A stretch of DNA of 64,000 nt, from contig JACQYS010000008.1 of the NCBI GenBank assembly GCA_016208105.1, positions 186,001-250,000 on the forward strand. The letters run 5' to 3'. Within the stretch, counting starts at the first letter, position 1. Every line of letters starts with the position of its first letter. A program made the translations under genes and the position numbers. Source of the DNA: Desulfovibrio sp. Its GTDB lineage: Bacteria > Desulfobacterota > Desulfovibrionia > Desulfovibrionales > Desulfovibrionaceae. The notes below the pieces were generated by a model. The model searched no databases and was not told where the DNA came from. It was given only the letters and a program-made list of their open reading frames with translations. This document shows positions 8,408 to 17,743 of this stretch, one piece after another.

Positions 8408-8477
8408 GTTCGGAGGCCGTCGGATTTAGGTGTGTGCGACGTACCAATCACCCTCAAGAAAGGCTTGCACGGTTTCC

Positions 8478-9038
8478 ATGAACGTCATCTCACTTAGCAG
8501 TACCCAGGACCGGAACTTCGTGGCCCAGGTGGAGAAGGAGTCCGGGCAAAGCGTGAGCCAGTGCTACCAATGCGGCAACTGCACGGCCGGCTGCCCCTAC
8601 ACCAGCGTCTATGACATTCCGGTGCATCAGGTCATGCGGCTTCTCCAGGCCGGGCAGAAACAAACCCTGCTCTCCTGCCGCTCAATCTGGTTGTGCGCTT
8701 CATGCCAATCCTGCACCACCAGATGCCCCAACAACATCGACGTGGCCCATGTCATGGACGTTCTGAGGCACATGGCCAGGCGCGAAGGCCATGCCACGGA
8801 ATACGGGGTCAAATCCTTCGTGGACAGTTTCCTGGCCTCGGTGGAGCGAAACGGCCGGGCCTTTGAAATGGGCCTCCTGGTTTCCTACATCCTAAAAACC
8901 GGGAAGTTCTGGACCGACGTTGATCTGGCTCCCAAGATGCTTCCCAAAAACAAATTATCCCCTTTCCCGCACAAGGTTAAGAACCCCGAAGCCATTGCCA
9001 AGATTTTCGAGCGGTTCAGGCAGGAGGGCCACAAATGA
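8478..9038 (+). CDS. hdrC: Heterodisulfide reductase-like subunit C
   Basis: The small electron-transfer subunit of a bacterial Hdr complex has two [4Fe-4S] motifs, CYQCGNCTAGCP and CASCQSCTTRCP. I chose the ATG at 8478, giving 186 residues, because MNVISLSSTQDRNFV resembles the usual HdrC beginning; a GTG at 8430 would add 16 unlike residues and is less likely. It is the first gene of an uninterrupted seven-gene cluster hdrC-hdrB-hdrA-flxD-flxC-flxB-flxA. HdrC passes electrons from HdrA to the disulfide-reducing HdrB. The physiological disulfide in bacteria is probably DsrC, as known for sulfate reducers; that is family knowledge, not visible here. Confidence 0.88.
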   Translation: MNVISLSSTQDRNFVAQVEKESGQSVSQCYQCGNCTAGCPYTSVYDIPVHQVMRLLQAGQKQTLLSCRSIWLCASCQSCTTRCPNNIDVAHVMDVLRHMARREGHATEYGVKSFVDSFLASVERNGRAFEMGLLVSYILKTGKFWTDVDLAPKMLPKNKLSPFPHKVKNPEAIAKIFERFRQEGHK

Positions 9039-9946
9039 GTTCGCGGCTGCGCTACGCCTATTACCCCGGGTGCTCCGCCCTGGGGACATCCAAGGAATAC
9101 GACTCGTCCACCCGGGCGGTCTGCGAAGCCCTTGGCATGGAACTGGTCGAGATTCCGGACTGGAGCTGCTGCGGCTCCTCGCCGGCCCACACAGTGGACC
9201 ACCGCCTCTCCTGTGCGCTGGCCGGGCGCAATCTGGCCCTGGCGGAGCTCATGGAGGACGTGTCCGCCATACTGACCCCCTGTCCGAGCTGTCTGACCAA
9301 TTTAAAGACCGCCAGTGCCAAGCTGAAAAAGCCCGAGTTTGCCGCAGAGGTGAACAAGCTCCTGGACAGGCCAGTGCGCGCGACGCTCCCGGTCAAGTCA
9401 GTGCTCCAGGCCATCCATGAGGATGTAGGCCCGGACGCCGTCCGCCCCAAGGTGTTCAAATGGCTCACGGGGCTGAAGCTGGCCCCCTACTACGGCTGCA
9501 TCATGAACCGCCCCCCCGAGCTCATGGCCTTCGACGACCACGAGAACCCCGTGGCCATGGACCAGCTCATGGATGCCGTGGGTGCCGAAACCGTTTCCTT
9601 CCCCCTCAAGGTTGAGTGCTGCGGCGCCTCGTACGGAGTGGCCCGGCGCGACATCGTGGAGAACCTCTCGGGCAAGCTCCTGGACCTGGCGGCCCTTAAC
9701 GGTGCCCAGGCCATGGTCACCGCATGCCCGCTGTGCCAGATGAACCTGGACTTGAGGCAGGATCAGATCAACGCGGCCAACAGGACCAGCCACCGCATGC
9801 CGGTGTTCTACTTCACCCAGCTTCTCGGCCTGGCCTTGGGCCTTGGCGAGAAGGAGCTGGGAATGAACAAGCTGTCCGTGAGCCCGCATCCGGTGCTGGC
9901 TGGCATTGAGTCCGTTGGGACCGCCGGAAAGGGGGCAAGGCAATGA
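9035..9946 (+). CDS. hdrB: Heterodisulfide reductase-like subunit B
   Basis: The 303-residue catalytic subunit of a bacterial Hdr carries two CCG domains that build noncubane iron-sulfur clusters. The first runs from YYPGCSALG to WSCCGSSPAH and CPSCLTNL; the second contains YYGCIMNRP, ECCGASYG and ACPLCQMNLD. Both expected Cys-Cys pairs are present, so the active sites look intact. It overlaps hdrC by four bases (ATGA) and hdrA by four bases. In the Flx-Hdr complex HdrB would reduce a protein or small-molecule disulfide while NADH is oxidised and ferredoxin reduced. The C-terminal tail after residue 280 is not conserved. Confidence 0.92.
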   Translation: MSSRLRYAYYPGCSALGTSKEYDSSTRAVCEALGMELVEIPDWSCCGSSPAHTVDHRLSCALAGRNLALAELMEDVSAILTPCPSCLTNLKTASAKLKKPEFAAEVNKLLDRPVRATLPVKSVLQAIHEDVGPDAVRPKVFKWLTGLKLAPYYGCIMNRPPELMAFDDHENPVAMDQLMDAVGAETVSFPLKVECCGASYGVARRDIVENLSGKLLDLAALNGAQAMVTACPLCQMNLDLRQDQINAANRTSHRMPVFYFTQLLGLALGLGEKELGMNKLSVSPHPVLAGIESVGTAGKGARQ

Positions 9947-11916
9947 AGATAGGAGTTTTCGTCTGCCACTGCGGCTCCAACATCGCCGGCACGGTGGATG
10001 TGGTTCGGGTGGCCGAAGCGGCCAAGGCCATGCCCGAGGTGGCTTTCGCCTCGGACACCATGTACGCCTGTTCAGAGCCCGGCCAGGATGGAATCATCCA
10101 GGCCATTAAGGACAAGGGTCTGGACGGCGTGGTGGTGGCCTCGTGCACGCCGCGCATGCACGGCCCCACCTTCATGCGCACCGTGGCCCGCGCGGGCCTG
10201 AACCCGTACATGTTCGAGATGGCCAACATCCGGGAGCACGTCTCTTGGATCGGCAAGGACAAAGAGGCCAACACCCGCAAGGCCACCGACCTGGTGAAGA
10301 TGGCCGTGGCCAAGCTGGCCCAAAACCGGCCCCTGTTCCCCAGCTCCTTTTCCATCAACAAGCGGGTCATGGTCATCGGCGGCGGCGTGGCCGGGATACA
10401 GGCCGCCCTGGACTGCGCCGAAGGCGGCCTGGAGGTCCTGCTGGTCGAAAAGACCACCACCATCGGCGGCAAGATGGCCAAGCTGGACAAGACCTTCCCC
10501 ACCGTGGACTGCTCCAGCTGCATTCTCGGCCCCAAGATGGTGGACGTGGCCCAGCACCCGAACATCACCCTCTATGCCAACTCGGAAGTGGAAGAGGTGT
10601 TCGGTTACGTGGGCAACTATCAGGTGGAGATCCGCAAGAAAGCCACCTACGTGGACTGGAAGACCTGCACCGGCTGCGGGGCGTGCATGGAAAAATGCCC
10701 CAGCAAGAAAAGCCCGGATGCCTTCAACGAACACGTGGGTCGCACAACGGCCATCAACATCCCCTTCCCTCAGGCCATCCCCAAGAAGGCGTCCATAGAC
10801 AGGGACTCCTGCACCAAGTTCAAGACCGGCAAGTGCGGCGTCTGCGCCAAGATCTGCCCGGCCAAGTCCATCGACTACGAGCAGCAGGACGAGATGGTCA
10901 CCGAGGATGTCGGTGCCATCATCTGCGCCACAGGCTACGACCTCATGGACTGGACGGTCTACGGCGAATACGGAGCCGGGCGCTATCCGGACGTGATCAC
11001 CTCGCTCCAGTACGAACGGCTGCTTTCGGCCTCTGGCCCCACGGGCGGGCACATAAAGCGCCCCTCCGACGGCAAGGAGCCAAAGACCGTGGTTTTCATC
11101 CAGTGCGTTGGCTCGCGCGACAAGTCTGTCGGCCGGCCCTACTGCACGGGCTTCTGCTGCATGTACACGGCCAAGCAGGCCATCCTCACCAAGGACCACA
11201 TCCCGGACAGCGAGTCCTACGTCTTCTACATGGACATCCGCGCCCCGGGAAAGATGTACGACGAGTTCACCCGCCGGGCCATGGAGGAATACGGCACTCA
11301 GTACGTGCGCGGCCGTGTGTCCATGGTCTACCCCAAGGGCGACAAGATGCTGGTGCGCGGCGCCGACACCCTGGCCGGAACCCAGGTGGAGGTCGAGGCC
11401 GACCTGGTGGTCCTGGCCGTTGGGGCCGAAGGGGCAAAGGGCTCGCCCCAGCTGGCCGAGAAACTGCGCATCTCGTACGATTCGTACGGATTCTTCATGG
11501 AAGGCCATCCCAAGCTGAAGCCCGTGGAGACCAACACCGCCGGCGTCTACCTGGCAGGCTGCTCCCAAGGCCCCAAGGACATCCCCTCCTCCGTGGCCCA
11601 GGGCAGCGCCGCAGCGGCCAAGGTTCTCGGGCTCTTTGCCAAGGACCAGCTCCAGAGCGACCCGCAGGTGTCCAAGGTGGACATCAAGCGCTGCGTTGGC
11701 TGTATGAAATGCGCCATGACCTGCCCCTTCGGAGCCATCAAGGAACTTGAACACCGGGGCGAAATAAAGGCCCAGGTGATCGAGACCGTGTGCCAGGGCT
11801 GCGGCATCTGCACGTCCACCTGCCGCCAGGGGGCCATCCAGCTGCAGAACTTCACGGACAACCAGATTCTGGCCGAGGTCAACGCCCTGCTCCAGAGCGA
11901 GCTTGAGGAGGCTTAA
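9943..11916 (+). CDS. hdrA: Heterodisulfide reductase-like subunit A (flavin bifurcation subunit)
   Basis: The 657-residue FAD protein is expected to perform flavin-based electron bifurcation in the Flx-Hdr complex. The N-terminus MKIGVFVCHCGSNI is typical, the FAD fold begins at VMVIGGGVAG (146-151), and VDCSSCILGPKM holds the inserted cluster cysteines near the flavin. Ferredoxin motifs CTGCGACMEKCP, a split CTKFKTGKCGVCAKICP, and two C-terminal ones, CVGCMKCAMTCP and CQGCGICTSTC, are all present. Length and order match bacterial HdrA. It overlaps hdrB and ends 3 bases before flxD. Confidence 0.95.
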   Translation: MKIGVFVCHCGSNIAGTVDVVRVAEAAKAMPEVAFASDTMYACSEPGQDGIIQAIKDKGLDGVVVASCTPRMHGPTFMRTVARAGLNPYMFEMANIREHVSWIGKDKEANTRKATDLVKMAVAKLAQNRPLFPSSFSINKRVMVIGGGVAGIQAALDCAEGGLEVLLVEKTTTIGGKMAKLDKTFPTVDCSSCILGPKMVDVAQHPNITLYANSEVEEVFGYVGNYQVEIRKKATYVDWKTCTGCGACMEKCPSKKSPDAFNEHVGRTTAINIPFPQAIPKKASIDRDSCTKFKTGKCGVCAKICPAKSIDYEQQDEMVTEDVGAIICATGYDLMDWTVYGEYGAGRYPDVITSLQYERLLSASGPTGGHIKRPSDGKEPKTVVFIQCVGSRDKSVGRPYCTGFCCMYTAKQAILTKDHIPDSESYVFYMDIRAPGKMYDEFTRRAMEEYGTQYVRGRVSMVYPKGDKMLVRGADTLAGTQVEVEADLVVLAVGAEGAKGSPQLAEKLRISYDSYGFFMEGHPKLKPVETNTAGVYLAGCSQGPKDIPSSVAQGSAAAAKVLGLFAKDQLQSDPQVSKVDIKRCVGCMKCAMTCPFGAIKELEHRGEIKAQVIETVCQGCGICTSTCRQGAIQLQNFTDNQILAEVNALLQSELEEA

Positions 11917-11919
11917 GAG

Positions 11920-12387
11920 ATGGACAAGGAACTGCGAATCGTCGGCTTCCTCTGCAACTGGTGCTCCTACGGAGGTGCCGATACCGCGGGCGTGGGTCGC
12001 TTCACCCAGCCCACGGACCTGCGCATCATCCGCATGCCCTGCTCCGGGCGCATCGACCCGCTCTTCGTGCTGAAGACCCTCATCGGCGGCGCGGACGGGG
12101 TGCTGGTCTCAGGCTGCCACCCCCGCGACTGCCACTACGCCGAGGGCAACTACTACGCCAGGCGCCGCCTGGAGGTGCTCAAGCGCTTCCTGCCGATCAT
12201 CGGCATCGACCAGGGACGCTTCGAGTACACCTGGGTGTCGGCCTCGGAGGGCCAGCGCTGGCAGCACGTGGTCACCACGTTCACCAACCAGATCCATGCC
12301 CTGGGCCCCATCCAGCGCATCGGCAAGGACGCCCAGGCCAGGGCCTGCGCCTTCGGAAGAACCCTGGAAGTCGACGTTTCGGCCTAG
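11920..12387 (+). CDS. flxD: MvhD/FlpD-like electron-transfer protein
   Basis: The 155-residue [2Fe-2S] protein of the MvhD (methyl-viologen hydrogenase delta) family docks the electron-donating module to HdrA. The N-terminal GFLCNWCSYGGADTAG and the later CSGR, GCHPRDCHY and NYYARRR stretches are family hallmarks. In methanogens MvhD connects hydrogenase to HdrA; here the neighbours are flxCBA, so NADH rather than hydrogen is the likely donor. The gene starts 3 bases after hdrA and has AAGAG upstream of its ATG. Confidence 0.92.
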   Translation: MDKELRIVGFLCNWCSYGGADTAGVGRFTQPTDLRIIRMPCSGRIDPLFVLKTLIGGADGVLVSGCHPRDCHYAEGNYYARRRLEVLKRFLPIIGIDQGRFEYTWVSASEGQRWQHVVTTFTNQIHALGPIQRIGKDAQARACAFGRTLEVDVSA

Positions 12388-12399
12388 GCGGAGGATACA

Positions 12400-13368
12400 A
12401 TGCCGTTACTTGAAGAACTCAAGGCTCAAATCACCAGGCGGCTCCCTGAGCTGGACCTGGTTATCGGCTGGGGACAGGGCTACGACCCCTTGCACCACAC
12501 GCCCGTCTTCATCAAGACCGAGGCGGATCTTGATAAACTGGTGTTCGACCCGCTGTGCGTGCACAACCTGTCAACCTATCTCACCCGCTACGTCCACGGC
12601 AAAAAGCTGGGCGTGGTGGTCAAAGGCTGCGACAGCCGCTCGGTAGTGGAGCTGTTGCAGGAAAAGCTCATAAAGCGCGAGGACGTCGTGGTCTTTGGCC
12701 TGCCCTGCGAGGGCGTGGCCGACCTGGGCAAGATAAAGCGCGCCCTGGCTGAACAGGACCTGGACATCGGCCGGGTCCGGACAGTCTCATTTGAAAAAGG
12801 CAGCCTCGCGCTCACCGTTGCCGGAAAGAACGTGGAGCTGCCCATGTCTAAGGTTCTGGCCGACAAGTGCGGCCGCTGCAAATACCACAACGCCGTCATC
12901 CACGACGAGTTCGCCGGGCAGCCCATTGAGGGTCAGTCCCAGGACGCCTACGAGGACGTGGCCGCCTTCGAGGGACAGACCCTGGAGGAACGCATGGAGT
13001 TCTGGCGCGAGCAGATGGAGCGCTGCGTGCGCTGCTACGCCTGCCGCAACGCCTGCCCCCTGTGCGTCTGCCGCGACTACTGCATCGCCCAGAGCCGCGA
13101 ACCCGGCTGGGTGAGCCAGCGCGACGGTCTGGAGGAAAAGCTCTTCTTCCAGATGATCCACGCCACCCATCTGGCCGGGCGCTGCACGGAATGCGGCGAA
13201 TGCGAACGGGCCTGCCCCGTTGACATCCCGCTGCTGCTTTTAAAGCGCAAGCTCAACAAGGAAATCCTGGACCTCTTCGACTATCGCGCCGGGACCGAGC
13301 CGGACGTCAAGCCGCCGCTCCTGTCCTTCAAGGTGAAAGAAGAAAACATCAACGAGAGGGGCTGGTAA
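12400..13368 (+). CDS. flxC: Iron-sulfur subunit of the Flx NADH dehydrogenase module
   Basis: The 322-residue protein has an N-terminal part resembling the FrhB/FdhB coenzyme F420-reducing subunit family (VVKGCDSRSVVELLQE) and a cluster motif CGRCKYHN near residue 160. Two C-terminal ferredoxin motifs follow: CVRCYACRNACPLCVC and CTECGECERACP. The combination fits FlxC of the FlxABCD-HdrABC NADH dehydrogenase/heterodisulfide reductase described in Desulfovibrio. It follows flxD after 12 bases and overlaps flxB by one base. The assignment of letters B and C relies on gene order. Confidence 0.85.
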   Translation: MPLLEELKAQITRRLPELDLVIGWGQGYDPLHHTPVFIKTEADLDKLVFDPLCVHNLSTYLTRYVHGKKLGVVVKGCDSRSVVELLQEKLIKREDVVVFGLPCEGVADLGKIKRALAEQDLDIGRVRTVSFEKGSLALTVAGKNVELPMSKVLADKCGRCKYHNAVIHDEFAGQPIEGQSQDAYEDVAAFEGQTLEERMEFWREQMERCVRCYACRNACPLCVCRDYCIAQSREPGWVSQRDGLEEKLFFQMIHATHLAGRCTECGECERACPVDIPLLLLKRKLNKEILDLFDYRAGTEPDVKPPLLSFKVKEENINERGW

Positions 13369-14429
13369 TGGCAGCCAAGTATCTCGCTTCGGAAAAACTT
13401 CCCGCGTGGCTGGCCGAACTGGCTGCCTCGCGCGTGGTTCTCGTTCCCGTTAAGGAGCGTGACGCCGTTGTGTTCAGGCCCTATTCCGAGGGGGTAAAAC
13501 CCGTGCTGGACCGCCAGGCCAACGTGCCGCCCAAGGCCAGCATTTTCCCCGCCTCGGAAAGCCTCATGAGCTTCAAATACATTAAAAACCCGGAAGATCT
13601 GGGACAGGTGGCCGTGGAAGTCCATGAAACCGTGGATGCCCCGCCAACCGTGGTGTTCGGCGGACGCCCCTGCGACGTACGCGGATTCAACATCTTCGAC
13701 AGGGTCTACGACTGCCCCAAAGTACAGGACCCCTACTACAAGGCCAGGCGCGAAAACACCCTGTTCGTGACCCTGGCCTGCGAAGACGCCGAGAACGCCT
13801 GTTTCTGCCACTGGGTCGGCAGCTCTCCCTCCGACCCCGTGGGCTCCGACGTTCTGCTCACGCCAATCCAGGGCGGGTATCTGGTTGAGGACGTCTCAAA
13901 GCGGGGCAAGGCGCTTCTCTCAAGCAAGCTCCTGGCCGACGGTTCCAAAAGATCCACCGAGGCCAAGGCCGTGCACAAAGCCGCCCTGGAGTCCCTGGGC
14001 GAGGTATGGAATCCGGAAAAAGCCCCGGCCAAGCTCCTGGAAAAGTTCGACGACATGGGCTTCTGGGAAGACGTGTCCGCCAAATGCGTCAGCTGCGGCG
14101 CCTGCACCTATCTCTGCCCCACGTGCTACTGCTTCAACGTCACTGACGAGCGTTCCGGCATGAAGGGCGAGCGCATCCGCACCTGGGACAACTGCATGTC
14201 CTACCTGTTCACTTTGGAGGCCAGCGGGCACAACCCCAGGCCAACCAAGGCCCACAGGCTCAAAAACCGCGTAGGACACAAGTTCAGCTATTATCCGGAC
14301 ATCCACGAGGGCATCTTCGCCTGCTGCGGCTGCGGCAGGTGCATCAAGCTCTGCCCCGTGAGCGTGGACATCCGCGAGATCGTCCGCCTGGCAGTTGAAC
14401 GTCCCACCGCCAAGCCTGAAAAGTCGTAG
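13368..14429 (+). CDS. flxB: 4Fe-4S dicluster subunit of the Flx module
   Basis: The 353-residue protein of the hydrogenase/sulfur reductase beta-subunit-like family has an N-terminal domain with FGGRPCDVRGFNIFD and LACEDAENACFC, then two ferredoxin motifs, CVSCGACTYLCPTCYC and CCGCGRCIKLCP. It should move electrons between the FlxA flavin and the FlxC/FlxD clusters. The start codon overlaps the last base of flxC (TAATG), showing translational coupling. Related proteins occur as HydB/AsrA-like subunits, but the neighbourhood makes FlxB the sensible name. Confidence 0.87.
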   Translation: MAAKYLASEKLPAWLAELAASRVVLVPVKERDAVVFRPYSEGVKPVLDRQANVPPKASIFPASESLMSFKYIKNPEDLGQVAVEVHETVDAPPTVVFGGRPCDVRGFNIFDRVYDCPKVQDPYYKARRENTLFVTLACEDAENACFCHWVGSSPSDPVGSDVLLTPIQGGYLVEDVSKRGKALLSSKLLADGSKRSTEAKAVHKAALESLGEVWNPEKAPAKLLEKFDDMGFWEDVSAKCVSCGACTYLCPTCYCFNVTDERSGMKGERIRTWDNCMSYLFTLEASGHNPRPTKAHRLKNRVGHKFSYYPDIHEGIFACCGCGRCIKLCPVSVDIREIVRLAVERPTAKPEKS

Positions 14430-14442
14430 GGAGCCCGACGTC

Positions 14443-15279
14443 ATGACCACATTGCCTAATCCCTATCTTCCGGAGATCGCCACCGTGGTGGAAACCTTCC
14501 CGGAAACACCAAGCATAAAAACCTTCCGGGTGGTGCTCAACAACCCGGAGCGCATGAAGGCCTTCAGCTTCAAACCAGGCCAGGTAGGCCAGTTGTCCGT
14601 GTTCGGGGTGGGGGAAGCCACCTTCGTCATCAATTCCCCGCCCACGCGCATGGACTACCTCCAGTTCACGGTCATGATGGCCGGAGAGGTCACCTCCAAG
14701 CTGCACAGTTTGAACGTGGGTGACCAGGTTGGGGTGAGAGCGCCCCTTGGAAACTGGTTCCCGTACGACACCTTGAAGGGCAAGAGCGTGGTGTTCGTGG
14801 GCGGCGGCATCGGCATGGCCCCGCTGAGGACCCTGCTCCTCTACATGCTGGACAACCGCAAGGACTACAAGGACATCACCCTCCTCTACGGCGCGCGCAG
14901 CCCGGACGACATGGCCTTCAAGTACGACCTGCCGGACTGGACCACGCGCAAGGACATGTCCACCACCTTGACCATCGACCGGGAAGCCCCGGGCTGGGAG
15001 CACAAGGTGGGGCTTATTCCCAACGTGCTGCTGGAGATGAACCCATCGCCCAAGAACACGGTGGCCATCACCTGCGGCCCACCCATCATGATCAAGTTCA
15101 CCCTGCAGGCCCTGCAGAAGCTGGGGTTCGGGGACGACCAGATCATCACCACCCTGGAAAAGCGCATGAAGTGCGGCGTGGGGATCTGCGGGCGCTGCAA
15201 CATCGGCACGAAATACGTGTGCATGGACGGCCCGGTGTTCACCTATGCTGAATTGAAACAACTGCCCAACGAACTGTAG
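14443..15279 (+). CDS. flxA: FAD/NAD(P)-binding subunit of the Flx module
   Basis: The 278-residue ferredoxin-NADP reductase-like protein would be the NADH entry point of Flx-Hdr. The ATG at 14443 has AGGGAG nine bases upstream and gives MTTLPNPYLPEIA, the usual family start. An FAD-binding barrel is followed by the nucleotide fold with VFVGGGIGMAPLRTLL, and a C-terminal cysteine cluster, MKCGVGICGRCNIG, binds [2Fe-2S]. It is the last gene of the hdr-flx cluster. In Desulfovibrio vulgaris the equivalent operon continues to an alcohol dehydrogenase gene; none is found here. Confidence 0.9.
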   Translation: MTTLPNPYLPEIATVVETFPETPSIKTFRVVLNNPERMKAFSFKPGQVGQLSVFGVGEATFVINSPPTRMDYLQFTVMMAGEVTSKLHSLNVGDQVGVRAPLGNWFPYDTLKGKSVVFVGGGIGMAPLRTLLLYMLDNRKDYKDITLLYGARSPDDMAFKYDLPDWTTRKDMSTTLTIDREAPGWEHKVGLIPNVLLEMNPSPKNTVAITCGPPIMIKFTLQALQKLGFGDDQIITTLEKRMKCGVGICGRCNIGTKYVCMDGPVFTYAELKQLPNEL

Positions 15280-15683
15280 GGCGGACAACGACGACTTCCT
15301 CCCTGGCGGGTATAACCACCCGCCATGGACGTTTGGATTCAAGGCATGCTGCCGGGCTTGGCAGTTTCTCTCCCAGGCCCGGCAGTACGCCAAGTGTGAT
15401 ACGAAGCTCCAGTACCTGGTGGTCCCTCCCCCGCTGTCCGGAAACAATGCCTTTTCCTTCATCCGGACGAAGCGCGCCGCCTGGCAGTTGCGTATTTCTG
15501 GTATGGAATCTCTTACATTTCCGTGGTGTTTGCGCTAACATATCGAAGGCAAAGCTTTTTCCGACCCTCCTAGTCGGATTGCTTGCCCAATCCATGGTCT
15601 GCCAGCCAGGACATTCCGTAGGCTTGTGTTGTTAGAGTCGCTACGTGACCGGCTCTCAGTACTTTATCCGTGGAGGTCTTACC
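15280..15683. other. Intergenic region, flxA to chemoreceptor
   Basis: The 404 bases contain a hairpin at 15304-15325 (TGGCGGGT and ACCCGCCA, 6-base loop), the probable end of the hdr-flx transcript, and a GGAGG ribosome site at 15672-15676. A 100-codon open frame runs through the middle but has no ribosome site or recognisable sequence. I found no convincing sigma-54, sigma-70 or sigma-28 promoter. Confidence 0.5.
15304..15325 (+). terminator. Hairpin after flxA
   Basis: TGGCGGGT (15304-15311) and ACCCGCCA (15318-15325) form a perfect 8-bp stem with loop ATAACC, 24 bases after the flxA stop. No U-run follows, so termination is inferred from position. Confidence 0.4.
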
Positions 15684-17735
15684 ATGAGGCTGACGTTGAA
15701 GGCCAAATTCCTCGCTCCTGTTCTCCTGGTGGTGACTGCCGGTCTGGTTGGCCTGGTATGGCTCGGCGCCAACGCCACCCGCGACTCGGCCCTGGCCATG
15801 ATGCGCTCCGACCTGCCCATCATCGCCCAGGTTATCGTCAAGGATGTCTCTGATTCCATGCGCCTGAAGACCCAGGCCCTGACAACCTGGACAGACATCG
15901 CGGTGGTCAAGGAAGCGGCCGCCGGGACCGGTGACCAGGAATCCTTCCAAAAGCGGATGCACGCCACCGTGGCCGGGATGAAGGGATTGGGCATCGACTA
16001 CGTGAGCCTTTATTCAGCCAAAGGCGACCTTGTGGGCTCCAGCCTGCCCGGCCCCCTGGCCAAGACCAACATGGCCGACCGGGACTACTTCAAGGCTGTG
16101 GCCACCGGCGGCAAGCCCTACTTCATATCCAAGGCCATCATGAGCCGCATATCCAACAAGGCGGTGCTGGTGGTGGCGGTGCCGGTCAAATCGGCCGAAG
16201 GCGCCGTTACGGGAGTGCTCACCGCAGCTGTTGACCTTATGGCTCTTACTGGCGACGTTTCCTCCACGAAAATCGGTTCCACAGGGCACGTGCTCATTTA
16301 CGAACCAAGTGGAGTGGCCATAGCACACCACGACAGCCAGCAGATATTAAAAGACGAATCCTCCAAGAACGAGCTTGTTCAAAAAGCGTTGGCCGTGTCG
16401 GACAGCTCCCTTCTCACCTCGGAAGACGGCCGCCTCACTGCCGTGCGCAAGGACTCCTTCACGGGCTGGACCTTCTTGGTCCTTGCCCCCATGGAGGACA
16501 TGTTCGAGCAGGTGAGGGGTTCCATCAACCGCCAGGCTGTGCTGGCCGCAGTGATCACCTTCGTGCTTTCCGGGGCCATCTGGCTTTTGTCCTCGGCCGT
16601 GGTCACCGGCCCCCTTACCCGCTGCCTGGGTTTCGCCAAGGCCGTGGCTGGGGGCGACCTGAACCAAGAAATCAAAACCGAAACCAGCTGTGTGGAAATG
16701 CGCGAGATGTCCCTCTCCCTGGGCGACATGGTGTCCACCTTGAAAAGCAACCTGGCCAGCATTGCCGAGAAGGAGGCTGTGGCCCATGCCGAAGCGCAGA
16801 AGGCCCAGGAAGCCCTGCGCCAGGCTGAGATTGCTGGTTGCAAGGCAGAGAGCTCCCGGCTGGAGGGGCTCATGGAAGCGGCATCGCTTCTGGATGAAGT
16901 GGTCAGAGGTGTGAACGATTCCTCGGAGTCCCTCACCCATCAGATGAACGAGGCCATCCAGGACGCACAGACTCAGCAGGACCGTACCATCCAGACAGCC
17001 ACCGCCATGGAACAGATGAACGCCACCATCCTCGAAGTTGCCAAGAGCGCCCAGGGAGCGGCGGAACAGACCGGCCTGGCCAGCCAGAAGGCCGGCAGCG
17101 GCAAAGATCTGGTGGAAGAGGCCGTCAAGGCCATCTCCGGCGTGGACGCCCTGGCGGCGGAACTCAAAAAGGCCATGGACGGGCTTGCCACCCAGACCAG
17201 GGCCGTGGACCAGGTGCTCACGACCATTTCAGACATCGCCGACCAGACCAACCTCCTGGCCCTGAACGCCGCCATAGAGGCCGCCCGTGCCGGCGACCAC
17301 GGCCGGGGGTTCGCTGTGGTTGCGGACGAGGTGCGCAAACTGGCCGAAAAAACCATGACCGCCACCAAGGAAGTGGGGTCGACCATCACCGCCATCCAGA
17401 ATGGAACCCTGGACAACGTCCAGCAGGTGGAACGCATGGCCGAAGCGGCCACCCAGGCAAGCGCCCTGGCCAGAAACTCCGGAGGGGCGCTGGCTGAAAT
17501 CGTCTCTCTGGTGGAAACCGCATCGGATCAGGTTCGGGCCATAGCCACGGCGAGCGAACAGCAGTCCGCGGCCAGCGAGGAGATCAACCATTCCGTGGAC
17601 GAAATCCGCACGTTGGCCAACCAGATCTCCGATGGCATGACCCGCTCCGAAGGGATTCTCCAGGAGCTGGGCACCCAGAGCGAGGCATTGGAAAAGGTGA
17701 TCGGACAGCTGCGCGGCAACCAGCTGGAGGCCTAA
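15684..17735 (+). CDS. Methyl-accepting chemotaxis protein (Cache type)
   Basis: The 683-residue chemoreceptor starts at the ATG after GGAGG. The first membrane span is at about residues 8-28. A large periplasmic ligand domain of Cache type follows, with the recognisable [17 protein letters not shown] region near residues 130-150, then a second span at about 285-305, a HAMP linker and a signalling coiled coil. The tip reads [19 protein letters not shown], followed by [16 protein letters not shown], the universal CheA/CheW-binding hairpin. Cache receptors often bind small organic acids or amino acids; nothing here identifies the ligand. It may share a transcript with the next gene, 8 bases downstream. 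Confidence 0.93.
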   Translation: MRLTLKAKFLAPVLLVVTAGLVGLVWLGANATRDSALAMMRSDLPIIAQVIVKDVSDSMRLKTQALTTWTDIAVVKEAAAGTGDQESFQKRMHATVAGMKGLGIDYVSLYSAKGDLVGSSLPGPLAKTNMADRDYFKAVATGGKPYFISKAIMSRISNKAVLVVAVPVKSAEGAVTGVLTAAVDLMALTGDVSSTKIGSTGHVLIYEPSGVAIAHHDSQQILKDESSKNELVQKALAVSDSSLLTSEDGRLTAVRKDSFTGWTFLVLAPMEDMFEQVRGSINRQAVLAAVITFVLSGAIWLLSSAVVTGPLTRCLGFAKAVAGGDLNQEIKTETSCVEMREMSLSLGDMVSTLKSNLASIAEKEAVAHAEAQKAQEALRQAEIAGCKAESSRLEGLMEAASLLDEVVRGVNDSSESLTHQMNEAIQDAQTQQDRTIQTATAMEQMNATILEVAKSAQGAAEQTGLASQKAGSGKDLVEEAVKAISGVDALAAELKKAMDGLATQTRAVDQVLTTISDIADQTNLLALNAAIEAARAGDHGRGFAVVADEVRKLAEKTMTATKEVGSTITAIQNGTLDNVQQVERMAEAATQASALARNSGGALAEIVSLVETASDQVRAIATASEQQSAASEEINHSVDEIRTLANQISDGMTRSEGILQELGTQSEALEKVIGQLRGNQLEA

Positions 17736-17743
17736 GCCCCTCA

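Noticed and set aside
8430-8477. Earlier GTG start for hdrC
   Set aside because: The added residues are not HdrC-like, whereas MNVISLSS at 8478 matches the family beginning.
10072-11754. 560-codon open frame on the minus strand opposite hdrA
   Set aside because: Shadow of hdrA caused by high GC at third positions; no ribosome site or motif.
15333-15635. 100-codon open frame between flxA and the chemoreceptor gene
   Set aside because: No ribosome site, no recognisable sequence, crosses a probable terminator region.
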